Source: CAYZJD01 sp964478455
Lineage (GTDB): Bacteria > Acidobacteriota > Terriglobia > Bryobacterales > Bryobacteraceae
Reading direction: 5' to 3'
Length of the DNA: 7,325 bases
NCBI GenBank assembly: GCA_964478455.1
Contig: CAYZJD010000244.1
Coordinates: forward strand, 1 to 7,325
Below, piece by piece: positions 1 to 5,186 of this stretch. How positions within the stretch are numbered: the first letter of the stretch is position 1; every line of letters starts with the position of its first letter. The notes below the pieces were generated by a model. The model saw only the letters and a program-made list of their open reading frames with translations, made no database searches and was not told the DNA's origin. The position numbers and the translations under genes are program-made.

Positions 1-21
1 TTTGCGGAAGGGGTACGGAAG

Positions 22-321
22 ATGACATGGCTCTGGACCTGGGCCGGGACTTGTTTCGGGTACCGGCGCAACGATTCTCTCTTCACCCACGACGGCAGAG
101 AAGTGGGTCGGTTCGACGGCGACGAGATCTACGGTGTAGATGGCCGCTATCTTGGTGGGATCAAGAACGACAAACTGATCACGAAGCTCGACAAGAAATC
201 GAGAATGCGCAATGCCTTCACGTCCTGTCAAAGTGCCTCCTATGTTCCGTCCGTCAACCGGGTCGGCTCTGTGCTGCCAGCTGGCTACGAGGACTTCCCT
301 GAGCCGGAGACTTTTCCATAA
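22..321 (+). CDS. 4-fold beta-flower domain protein (99 aa)
   Basis: The protein resembles the small bacterial 4-fold beta-flower family, whose biochemical role I do not know. Residues about 12-60 carry the pattern: FGYRRNDSLFTHDGREVGRF, then GDEIYGVDGRYLGGI, then a KLITKLDKKSR stretch. These are short repeating units of aromatic/hydrophobic, Gly-Arg and Asp-Gly turns, as in a petal-like beta fold. Residues about 61-99 are low in recognisable structure, with two prolines in the final PEPETFP. No signal peptide or membrane segment is convincing, although the N-terminus is Trp-rich (MTWLWTWAG). The ATG at 22 is preceded by a purine-rich GGAAGGGG near 7-14, a plausible ribosome site. An overlapping ATG at 27 in another frame gives an arginine-rich shadow product. 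The gene stands alone and faces the ABM-like gene across a 452-bp gap. Confidence 0.72.
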   Translation: MTWLWTWAGTCFGYRRNDSLFTHDGREVGRFDGDEIYGVDGRYLGGIKNDKLITKLDKKSRMRNAFTSCQSASYVPSVNRVGSVLPAGYEDFPEPETFP

Positions 322-467
322 GCCATGACGCACGAATCCCCCCTCTCTTCCTGTAGGCAGTCGGGACTCGCGCCGACTTCGACAGCCTTCCAGCGCCGAT
401 TCAGCGAATGTCCACGGGCGCGCGTGAGCAGCACAGGTTTGGGCGAGATGATCTGAGCTAGCGGGTC

Positions 468-489
468 CACGGCTCACGCTATGACCGTG
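468..489. repeat. Inverted repeat (bulged stem-loop)
   Basis: CACGG (468-472) pairs with CCGTG (485-489). Inside it, TCA (474-476) pairs with TGA (482-484) around the loop CGCTA, leaving one bulged C at 473. This gives an eight-pair bulged hairpin in non-coding DNA. Its function is unknown; hairpins of this size also arise by chance in GC-rich sequence. Confidence 0.35.
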
Positions 490-567
490 TCAACGCGCGC
501 GTCATCATCCTCGCGTCGACACTGCGACTGTCGCGACCGAGGGCGGACTGTGGAACCCACATGCGCT

Positions 568-605
568 ACACCTTACGGATGGCGGTCTCCGCGCCTCGCA
601 GGTGT
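568..605. repeat. Nested inverted repeat
   Basis: ACACCT (568-573) pairs with AGGTGT (600-605). Nested within, GGCG (581-584) pairs with CGCC (592-595) around a 7-nt loop. The two stems are separated by unequal internal loops of 7 and 4 nt. It lies in the gene-free interval and shows no T-tract on either strand. Confidence 0.35.
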
Positions 606-710
606 GGGAAGCGGGTGTCGGGAGGTGCCAACCGATGAACGCGATCCACCAGCCGTCCGGCGACCAGCACGGGTTCGTGGCTTCGATGCTTGTAACCAGT
701 TCCGAGACAT

Positions 711-767
711 CCCCACCTTCGGCGGGGTTCCTACGAGCCGAATGAAACCCTTTCAGGGGCGGGCTCG
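711..767 (-). terminator. Two adjacent stem-loops just downstream of the ABM-like gene
   Basis: Read in minus-strand (transcript) order, two hairpins follow the stop codon at 774-776. The first, at 767-734, pairs CGAGCC with GGCTCG and holds a small inner stem, CCCT/AGGG around TTC. The second, at 727-711, is CCCCGCC-GAA-GGTGGGG, a 7-bp stem that is complete only in the minus-strand RNA because one pair is G-U; on the plus strand that pair would be an A-C mismatch. The strand asymmetry favours a structure acting in the transcript of the minus gene. No U-tract follows, so this is not a canonical intrinsic terminator. It could be an mRNA 3' end stabiliser, a Rho-dependent end, or a REP-like dispersed repeat. 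Confidence 0.35.
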
Positions 768-773
768 CGCCGC

Positions 774-1154
774 TCAGACCTCGTCGTACAACACAGCGGC
801 GTACTTGGCGCCGCGCAGAGTCTTCTCGATCTCGGGCCACGCCTTCTGGTGGTCGTCAGTCTTCACCCAGGCCTGCCGCTGCTCCTCGGTCCGGAAGCTG
901 ATGATCAGCCGGTACGGCATGTTGGCCGGTCCAGGTCCCGCCACCACGTTGCGCAGCTTGAGGAGCTTCACTGCGACGAAACCGGGCTGCCTGCTGATGG
1001 CCGGCCGGAAGATGCCGTGGAAGTTCGTCATCAGTTCGTTCTCCCGTGCAGGATCAACCTCCAGGTCGACGTGCAATTGAATGGGCCGCGCCGGCGGCAG
1101 TGCGGGCGCCGCGCCCAGGCCGGCCAGTGTTACGAGAGCCGCTCTTCGATGCAT
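774..1154 (-). CDS. Exported antibiotic biosynthesis monooxygenase-like (dimeric alpha/beta-barrel) protein
   Basis: A 126-residue protein. Residues 1-22 form a signal-like leader: MHRR, then the hydrophobic AALVTLAGLGAAPAL. Residues about 25-126 form one ferredoxin-like alpha/beta unit. It has a first strand IQLHVDLEVD, a helix PARENELMTNFHGIFRPAI, then QPGFVAVKLLKLR, the strand YRLIISF, a helix TEEQRQAWVKTDDHQKAWPEIEKTL and a last strand YAAVLYDEV. The QPGF turn and the EEQRQAW...H...W helix are typical of the ABM/dimeric alpha-beta barrel superfamily, whose members include heme-degrading and quinone-type monooxygenases as well as many proteins of unknown role. The substrate cannot be told from sequence. 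The arginine pair is not followed by a full twin-arginine motif. It diverges from hrpB with a 53-bp gap. A TAGAAT lies 7 nt before the ATG and no good Shine-Dalgarno is seen. Confidence 0.78.
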   Translation of the reverse strand: MHRRAALVTLAGLGAAPALPPARPIQLHVDLEVDPARENELMTNFHGIFRPAISRQPGFVAVKLLKLRNVVAGPGPANMPYRLIISFRTEEQRQAWVKTDDHQKAWPEIEKTLRGAKYAAVLYDEV

Positions 1155-1161
1155 GGCGGAG

Positions 1162-1167
1162 ATTCTA
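1162..1167 (-). promoter_or_regulatory. Possible -10 element of the ABM-like gene
   Basis: On the minus strand TAGAAT differs from the sigma-70 -10 consensus at one base. It ends 7 nt before the ATG at 1154, so a start at the usual distance would give an mRNA with almost no leader. No convincing -35 is found about 17 bp upstream, where the sequence reads GCCGGT. Confidence 0.35.
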
Positions 1168-1207
1168 CCGCACTGCGGCGGCGCACCGGCGCTGCTGAGA
1201 CAATGTG

Positions 1208-3613
1208 ATGTTGACTCGCACGCCTCTGCCTATCGATCCGCTGATTCCTGAAATCCTGCGCTGTCTTCGCGGCGGGCCCAATCTCGTGCTGGAAGCGCCG
1301 CCCGGGGCGGGGAAGACCACCCGCGTGCCGCCCGCCCTGCTGTCGCTGGGTTCGGGTGAGGTCCTCGTGCTCGAACCACGACGGCTGGCCGCGCGGCTGG
1401 CGTCGCGTCGCGTTGCCTTCGAGACGGGGGAGCGCCTCGGCGAAACGGTTGGTTACCAAGTGCGCTTCGAGGAAATCGCTGGGCCGCGCACGCGGCTGCG
1501 TTACATGACCGAGGGGGTGCTAACGCGCAGGCTGCTGTCGGATGCGAGCTTGCGGGGCGTGGACGCGATTGTACTCGATGAGTTCCATGAACGCCACCTG
1601 GAGGGAGACCTGGCGCTGGCGCTTCTTCGGCGGTTGCAGAAGACCGTCCGGCCGGAATTGCGGCTGATCGTGATGTCGGCGACGATGGACGCCGCGCCGG
1701 TGGCGCGGTTCCTGGGCGGCGCGCGGATCCTTCGTGCTGAGGGCAGGCTGTTCGATCTGAGTGTCAGCTACACGCCGGTTTCCGCGGCTCCGCTCGATGA
1801 TTTGGTGGCTGCCGCACTGGACAGGCTCATCCGCGAGGGTCTGGACGGCGACGTTCTGGCGTTTCTGCCCGGCGCAGCGGAAATCCGCCGCGCCATGCGG
1901 GCCTGTGCCGCGCCGGCCGGGCGGGCTGGGTTGCTGGCGCTGCCGTTGCACGGCGACCTCCCGGCGGAAGAGCAGGACCGCGCCGTGTCGCCGGCCGAAC
2001 GTTGCAAGGTCATCTTTTCGACGAACGTCGCCGAGAGTTCCGTAACGATCGAAGGGGTCACCGCGGTCATCGACAGCGGGCTGGCGCGTGTGGCAACCGA
2101 CTCGCCCTGGTCGGGGCTGCCGGCACTGCGCGTCGCGCGGGTCAGCCGTGCGTCAGCGGACCAGCGAGCCGGCCGCGCGGGCCGCACGGGTCCCGGCCGC
2201 GTCGTACGGCTCTATCCGCTCGAGGACTACTTGCGCCGCCCGGAGCACGAGACGCCCGACATCGCGCGGCGCGAGCTGTCGCAAGTCGCTCTCGATCTGA
2301 GAGCCATGGGGATCGGGCCGCTCGACGCGATCGAGTGGCTGGAGCCGCCGGGCGCCGCCGCCGTCGCTGCCGCCGAGCAGTTGCTCGTCCGGCTGGGCGC
2401 CGTGGATCCCCGAGGCGCTCTTACGGACACGGGACGCCGCATGGCGAGGTATCCGCTGCATCCGCGCCTGGCGCGGCTTGTTGTCGAGGCGGACCGCGGC
2501 GGCGCCGGTGACGGCGGCTGCGGAGTCGCCGCCCTCCTCAGCGCCGGAGAGAGGCTGCCGGCGGATGCGCCCCATGCGGGCCCGTCGGATCTGTTGCTGC
2601 TGCTCGACTCAGACTGGAGCAGACAGGCGCGCCGCGTCTATGAACAGGTGCGGCGCGTCTGCCGTCCCGCCCGCCGCGCGCGGCATGATGAAACGGCGCT
2701 GCTGCTCGCGATTTTGACGGCGTTTCCCGACCGCGTAGCGCGCCGCCGTCAAGGCGGCGAACTGCTGCTGGCCGGGGGAGGCTCAGCGGCGCTCGCTCCC
2801 ACAAGCGCCGTGCATTCGGACTGGCTGGTTGCGGTGGACATCGAGGAGCGGAAGGAACGCGGTTTGCCGCTGGTGCGGCTGGCGAGCAAGATCGAGCCCG
2901 GGTGGCTCCTGGACTTGTTCCCCGACCGTGTCTCGGAGCGACGCGGCGTTGAGTGGAACCGGGAGGCCGAGCGGGCCGAGGCGGTCAGCTCGCTCGAATA
3001 CGAGAATCTCGTCATCGAGGAGAGCCGTGGCAGCGCGGCAGGCGACAAGGGGGCTTCCGAGCTGCTGGCCCGAAAGGCGCTCGAGGCCGGGCCGGCGCGC
3101 TTCGCGGACATGGACGAGATCGAGCGGTTTCTCGCGCGCGTCGAGTTCGCCACCCGACATTCCCCGCTGCCTCGCCTGGGCGAGGAGGACGTACGCGCCG
3201 CGCTTGGCTCGCTTTGTGACGGGCTGTGGAGCTTCGGCGAACTTGAGACCGCGGCCCGGAGCGGCGGCCTGCTGGGCGCCCTGAAACAGCGTTTGCCTCC
3301 CGGCGCCTCTGGGCGGCTCGATGAAATCGCGCCGGAGCGGATCCGGTTGCCCGGCGGGCGGCAGGTCCGGGTGCACTACGCCCGCGGCCAGGCGCCGTGG
3401 ATCGCCTCGAGGTTGCAGGATTTCTTCGGCATGAAGGAGACGCCGCGGATCGCCGGCGGCAGGGAGCCGCTGGTGGTGCACCTGCTGGCGCCGAACCAGC
3501 GGCCGGTGCAGACCACCACGGATCTGGCCGGCTTCTGGGAACGCCTCTATCCGCAAGTGCGCCGCGAACTCAGCCGGCGCTATTCCAAGCACTTCTGGCC
3601 GGAGAAGCCCTGA
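1208..3613 (+). CDS. hrpB: ATP-dependent helicase HrpB (DExH-box)
   Basis: An 801-residue DExH-box helicase of the HrpB family, full length for the family (about 800-850). Motifs occur in order: Walker A APPGAGKTT (residues about 30-38), DEFH box within VLDEFHERH (D124-H127), SAT (157-159), STNVAESSVTIEG (about 271-283) and QRAGRAGR (319-326). A winged-helix/HA2-like middle region follows. The C-terminal HrpB-specific domain ends in DLAGFWERLYPQVRRELSRRYSKHFWPEKP-type sequence, shown here only by its conserved DLAGFW and FWPEKP ends. DEFH rather than DEAH is normal for HrpB. The cytoplasmic enzyme is presumed to unwind RNA using NTP; its cellular role is poorly defined in most bacteria. I prefer the ATG at 1208, with a weak TGAGA 7 nt upstream; an in-frame GTG at 1205 would add one residue. 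It is transcribed divergently from the ABM-like gene. No frameshift or lost motif is seen. Confidence 0.97.
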   Translation: MLTRTPLPIDPLIPEILRCLRGGPNLVLEAPPGAGKTTRVPPALLSLGSGEVLVLEPRRLAARLASRRVAFETGERLGETVGYQVRFEEIAGPRTRLRYMTEGVLTRRLLSDASLRGVDAIVLDEFHERHLEGDLALALLRRLQKTVRPELRLIVMSATMDAAPVARFLGGARILRAEGRLFDLSVSYTPVSAAPLDDLVAAALDRLIREGLDGDVLAFLPGAAEIRRAMRACAAPAGRAGLLALPLHGDLPAEEQDRAVSPAERCKVIFSTNVAESSVTIEGVTAVIDSGLARVATDSPWSGLPALRVARVSRASADQRAGRAGRTGPGRVVRLYPLEDYLRRPEHETPDIARRELSQVALDLRAMGIGPLDAIEWLEPPGAAAVAAAEQLLVRLGAVDPRGALTDTGRRMARYPLHPRLARLVVEADRGGAGDGGCGVAALLSAGERLPADAPHAGPSDLLLLLDSDWSRQARRVYEQVRRVCRPARRARHDETALLLAILTAFPDRVARRRQGGELLLAGGGSAALAPTSAVHSDWLVAVDIEERKERGLPLVRLASKIEPGWLLDLFPDRVSERRGVEWNREAERAEAVSSLEYENLVIEESRGSAAGDKGASELLARKALEAGPARFADMDEIERFLARVEFATRHSPLPRLGEEDVRAALGSLCDGLWSFGELETAARSGGLLGALKQRLPPGASGRLDEIAPERIRLPGGRQVRVHYARGQAPWIASRLQDFFGMKETPRIAGGREPLVVHLLAPNQRPVQTTTDLAGFWERLYPQVRRELSRRYSKHFWPEKP

Positions 3614-3647
3614 CGCACCGGGGAGGCTGCGGCGGGAGTCGTCGAAG

Positions 3648-3668
3648 GTGCTATTCTGAATATCAGAA
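3648..3668 (+). promoter_or_regulatory. Promoter and probable operator of the toxin-antitoxin operon
   Basis: TTCTGA (3654-3659) and TCAGAA (3663-3668) form a perfect 6-bp inverted repeat around ATA, ending 4 nt before the antitoxin ATG. It overlaps GTGCTATTCT (3648-3657), which reads as an extended -10 (TGC-TATTCT). AbrB-fold antitoxins commonly bind such palindromes to repress their own operon. A bound repressor here would cover both the -10 and the ribosome-binding area. The AT-rich patch stands out from its GC-rich surroundings. No clear -35 was found. Confidence 0.5.
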
Positions 3669-3672
3669 GATC

Positions 3673-3969
3673 ATGCATTCGGAAACGACGAGGATCGGAC
3701 GGCGCGGCACGGTGGTGGTGCCGGCGCGGTTGCGGCGACGTTTTGGGCTCGAGGAGGGCTCGCCGATCATTGCCGAGGAGCGAGAGGACGGCATCCTGCT
3801 GCGCCCCGCCGTTTCTCTGCCGCTGGAGATGTACAGCCCGGAACGCAGGGCCCAGTTCCTGCTGAGCAACGCGGTGGACGCCGCCGATTACAGGAGGGCG
3901 TTACGGGAAGTCCGCGTCATGGGATTGGATCCGTCGCGAATTCCGCACCGCCGGCCGGCGGGCCGCTGA
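3673..3969 (+). CDS. AbrB/MazE-like (SpoVT/AbrB domain) antitoxin
   Basis: A 98-residue protein. Residues 4-45 form a swapped-hairpin AbrB domain: TTRIGRRGTVVVPARLRRRF, then GLEEGSPIIAEEREDGILLRP. The G-R-G-TVVVPA-LRRRFGLEEG pattern is diagnostic for DNA binding by this fold. Residues about 46-98 are a tail (MYSPERRAQFLLSNAVDAAD, then YRRALREVR and a GLDPSRIPHRRP end). By family analogy it should wrap around and neutralise the toxin. The ATG at 3673 is preceded by AGAAG only 3 nt away, so initiation may be weak or nearly leaderless; the domain begins at once, so a longer start is not needed. The toxin gene begins 3 nt after its stop. It probably represses its own operon through the inverted repeat at 3654-3668. 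Confidence 0.88.
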   Translation: MHSETTRIGRRGTVVVPARLRRRFGLEEGSPIIAEEREDGILLRPAVSLPLEMYSPERRAQFLLSNAVDAADYRRALREVRVMGLDPSRIPHRRPAGR

Positions 3970-3972
3970 GCC

Positions 3973-4377
3973 GTGGACGCCATCTTTCTGGATGCCAACG
4001 TTCTATTTTCGGCCACCTGGCGCTCGGACAGCGGTCTGCTGAGGCTGTGGCAGCTCAAGGGCGTACGCCTTCTTACCTCCTCTTACGCTGCGGAGGAAGC
4101 GCGCGTCAACCTGCCAGGAGAAGACCAACGGCGGCGGCTGGAGGATCTCCTGGGGCGGCTGGAAATGGTCGCTACCCCGAGCAACCTTCCGCTGCCCGGA
4201 AGCGTCACCTTGCCCGACAAGGACCGCCCGATCCTGCTCGCGGCCCTGGCTGCCCAAGCCACGCACCTGCTTACCGGGGACGTGGAGCATTTCGGTGCGT
4301 ACTATGACCGCAAGGTTGGCAGCCTCATCATCCTCCGCCCGTCCGAGTACCTTCGCAGGTATCGACCGAAATCATAG
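3973..4377 (+). CDS. PIN-domain toxin (VapC-like RNase)
   Basis: A 134-residue PIN-domain protein, of normal size. The expected acidic residues can be placed: D7 in IFLDANVLFSA, E41/E42 in SYAAEEARVNL, D82 or D84 in LPDKDRPILLAA, and D103 in LLTGDVEHFG. These fit the four-acid, metal-binding site of PIN ribonucleases. By family it would cut RNA (often tRNA or rRNA) unless held by the antitoxin; its target is unknown. The start is GTG at 3973, three bases after the antitoxin stop and in the same frame, with no clear Shine-Dalgarno. This suggests translational coupling that keeps toxin output below antitoxin output. All catalytic positions look intact, so the toxin is probably active. Confidence 0.9.
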   Translation: MDAIFLDANVLFSATWRSDSGLLRLWQLKGVRLLTSSYAAEEARVNLPGEDQRRRLEDLLGRLEMVATPSNLPLPGSVTLPDKDRPILLAALAAQATHLLTGDVEHFGAYYDRKVGSLIILRPSEYLRRYRPKS

Positions 4378-4411
4378 GATCCAGGTCCTCATGTGCAGCA
4401 GTTCGTGGGGC

Positions 4412-4421
4412 GTGCTATACC
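4412..4421 (+). promoter_or_regulatory. Possible extended -10 of the nitroreductase gene
   Basis: GTGCTATACC contains TG-C-TATACC, an extended -10 form, 26 nt before the ATG at 4448. It repeats the GTGCTAT seen before the antitoxin gene. The hexamer about 17 bp upstream (GTGCAG) is a poor -35. Confidence 0.35.
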
Positions 4422-4435
4422 TCAACTGGGATTCC

Positions 4436-4440
4436 GGAGA
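4436..4440 (+). promoter_or_regulatory. Ribosome binding site deciding the nitroreductase start
   Basis: GGAGA is spaced 7 nt from the ATG at 4448. This favours 4448 over the upstream in-frame ATG at 4295, which would overlap the toxin gene and lack a signal peptide. Confidence 0.65.
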
Positions 4441-4447
4441 AGCACCT

Positions 4448-5095
4448 ATGCCAACCCGTGCCGTTCGACGATTTCTCATCGCACTCTTACTCGTCGCAGC
4501 CGGCGCAGCCGGCCAGGAACGCCGGCCCCTGCCGCTGCCCGCGCCGCGAACCGATGGCGGGCTTCCGCTGATGCAGGCGCTCAAGGCGCGCGAGTCCTCC
4601 CGCGAGTTTGACAAGCGCGACCTGCCGCTCCAGGTTCTGTCCGACATGCTATGGGCTGCGTTCGGCGTCAACCGGCCCGACTCGGGGCGCCGGACGGCTC
4701 CGTCAGCTCACAACTGGCAGGAGATCGACATTTACGTGGCGCTGTCCGACGGCGCATTCCGCTACGCTCCCAAGGAGCATCACCTGGTCCCCGTCGCGCC
4801 AGAGGACGTCCGGGTGCTGACGGGCACGCAGGACTTCGTAAGCCAAGCGCCGCTGAATCTCGTCTATGTCGCAGATTTCTCGAAGATGGGCAGCGAGGCG
4901 GAAGCGGAGAAGATCTTCCTGTCGGCGGCGGACACCGGTTTCATCGCTCAGAACGTCTACCTGTACTGCGCTTCCGAGGGGCTCGCGACGGTGGTACGGG
5001 CCGGCGTGCAACGGGAGGCGCTGGCCAAGAAGATGGGCCTCCGGGCAGATCAGAGGATTACGCTCGCGCAGTCTGTTAGCTACCCGAAGCGGTAG
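4448..5095 (+). CDS. Exported SagB/ThcOx-type nitroreductase family protein
   Basis: A 215-residue protein. Residues 1-23 are a signal peptide (MPTRAVRR, then FLIALLLVAAGAAG) with likely cleavage near AAG-QE. The mature part is a nitroreductase-fold flavoprotein related to SagB/ThcOx. It has the phosphate-binding ARESSREF (R48, S50, R52), VLSDMLWAAFGVNRPDSGRR (about 63-82), APSAHNWQEIDIYVAL (about 84-99), a QDFVSQAPLNLVYVAD segment, AADTGFIAQNVYLYCASEGL for dimer and flavin contact, and the end LAQSVSYPKR. The family uses FMN to oxidise or reduce small molecules or azoline peptides. No cyclase or precursor peptide is nearby, so a peptide-modifying role is not supported. FMN proteins are often exported folded by Tat, yet the leader has RRFLI rather than the full Tat motif. 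It probably forms its own transcription unit. Confidence 0.9.
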   Translation: MPTRAVRRFLIALLLVAAGAAGQERRPLPLPAPRTDGGLPLMQALKARESSREFDKRDLPLQVLSDMLWAAFGVNRPDSGRRTAPSAHNWQEIDIYVALSDGAFRYAPKEHHLVPVAPEDVRVLTGTQDFVSQAPLNLVYVADFSKMGSEAEAEKIFLSAADTGFIAQNVYLYCASEGLATVVRAGVQREALAKKMGLRADQRITLAQSVSYPKR

Positions 5096-5126
5096 CCCGC
5101 GCACTGTTCAGCAACCGAGGTGCTGG

Positions 5127-5158
5127 GTGCTGCCGTGCTCGGCGCCGCCCGGCAGCAC
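5127..5158. repeat. Perfect 9-bp inverted repeat between nitroreductase and isomerase genes
   Basis: GTGCTGCCG (5127-5135) and CGGCAGCAC (5150-5158) are exact complements around a 14-nt loop that itself contains the palindrome CGGCGCCG. The left arm is part of a tandem GGTGCTG duplication (5119-5125 and 5126-5132). The sequence after it is AAACTGCC, not a T-run, so a standard intrinsic terminator is doubtful. Its right arm sits about where the -35 of the following promoter would be, so it could be an operator, a 3' end structure for the nitroreductase mRNA, or both. Confidence 0.55.
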
Positions 5159-5172
5159 AAACTGCCGTTCAG

Positions 5173-5178
5173 TATAAT
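5173..5178 (+). promoter_or_regulatory. Consensus -10 very close to the isomerase start
   Basis: A perfect TATAAT ends 8 nt before the ATG at 5187. If used, transcription would begin at or within a few bases of the start codon, giving a leaderless mRNA. This fits the lack of a Shine-Dalgarno (the gap reads CGACCAAC). No -35 match is seen at 5150-5155, which belongs to the inverted repeat. Confidence 0.55.
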
Positions 5179-5186
5179 CGACCAAC

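Larger units (their letters stand above)
322..773. other. Non-coding interval between convergent genes, rich in inverted repeats
   Basis: No open frame here has a recognisable fold or good start. The longer frames are arginine-, serine- and proline-rich, typical of shadow translation in GC-rich DNA. The second half contains five inverted repeats: 468-489, 517-533, 568-605, 711-727 and 734-767. The 517-533 repeat pairs CGACA with TGTCG around a 7-nt loop. Reading the minus strand across about 670-630 gives NPCWSPDGWWIAFIG, which resembles the WSPDGxxIAF signature of TolB/PD40 beta-propeller repeats. It occurs only once, without the surrounding propeller, so it may be a relic or chance. I see no tRNA, transposase or array of direct repeats. 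Confidence 0.5.

Noticed and set aside
481..1080. Plus-strand open frame of 199 codons
   Set aside because: It runs antisense through most of the ABM-like gene, has low-complexity Arg/Ser composition, and no domain or ribosome site.
2783..3592. Long minus-strand open frame (269 codons) inside the helicase gene
   Set aside because: It is antisense to a motif-complete HrpB C-terminal region, is rich in Arg, Pro, Gly and Leu with no recognisable fold, and is a usual by-product of high-GC third positions.
3397..3672. Upstream extension of the antitoxin frame into hrpB
   Set aside because: The frame stays open only by chance. The antitoxin domain begins right after the ATG at 3673, and the promoter-like palindrome lies inside the would-be extension.
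3397..4377. Toxin-antitoxin pair as part of a larger defence island
   Set aside because: Its neighbours are a housekeeping helicase and an exported flavoprotein; no integrase, restriction, CRISPR or other defence gene is seen.
4295..4447. Upstream ATG for the nitroreductase
   Set aside because: It would overlap the toxin gene and bury the signal peptide, while the ATG at 4448 has a well-spaced GGAGA.
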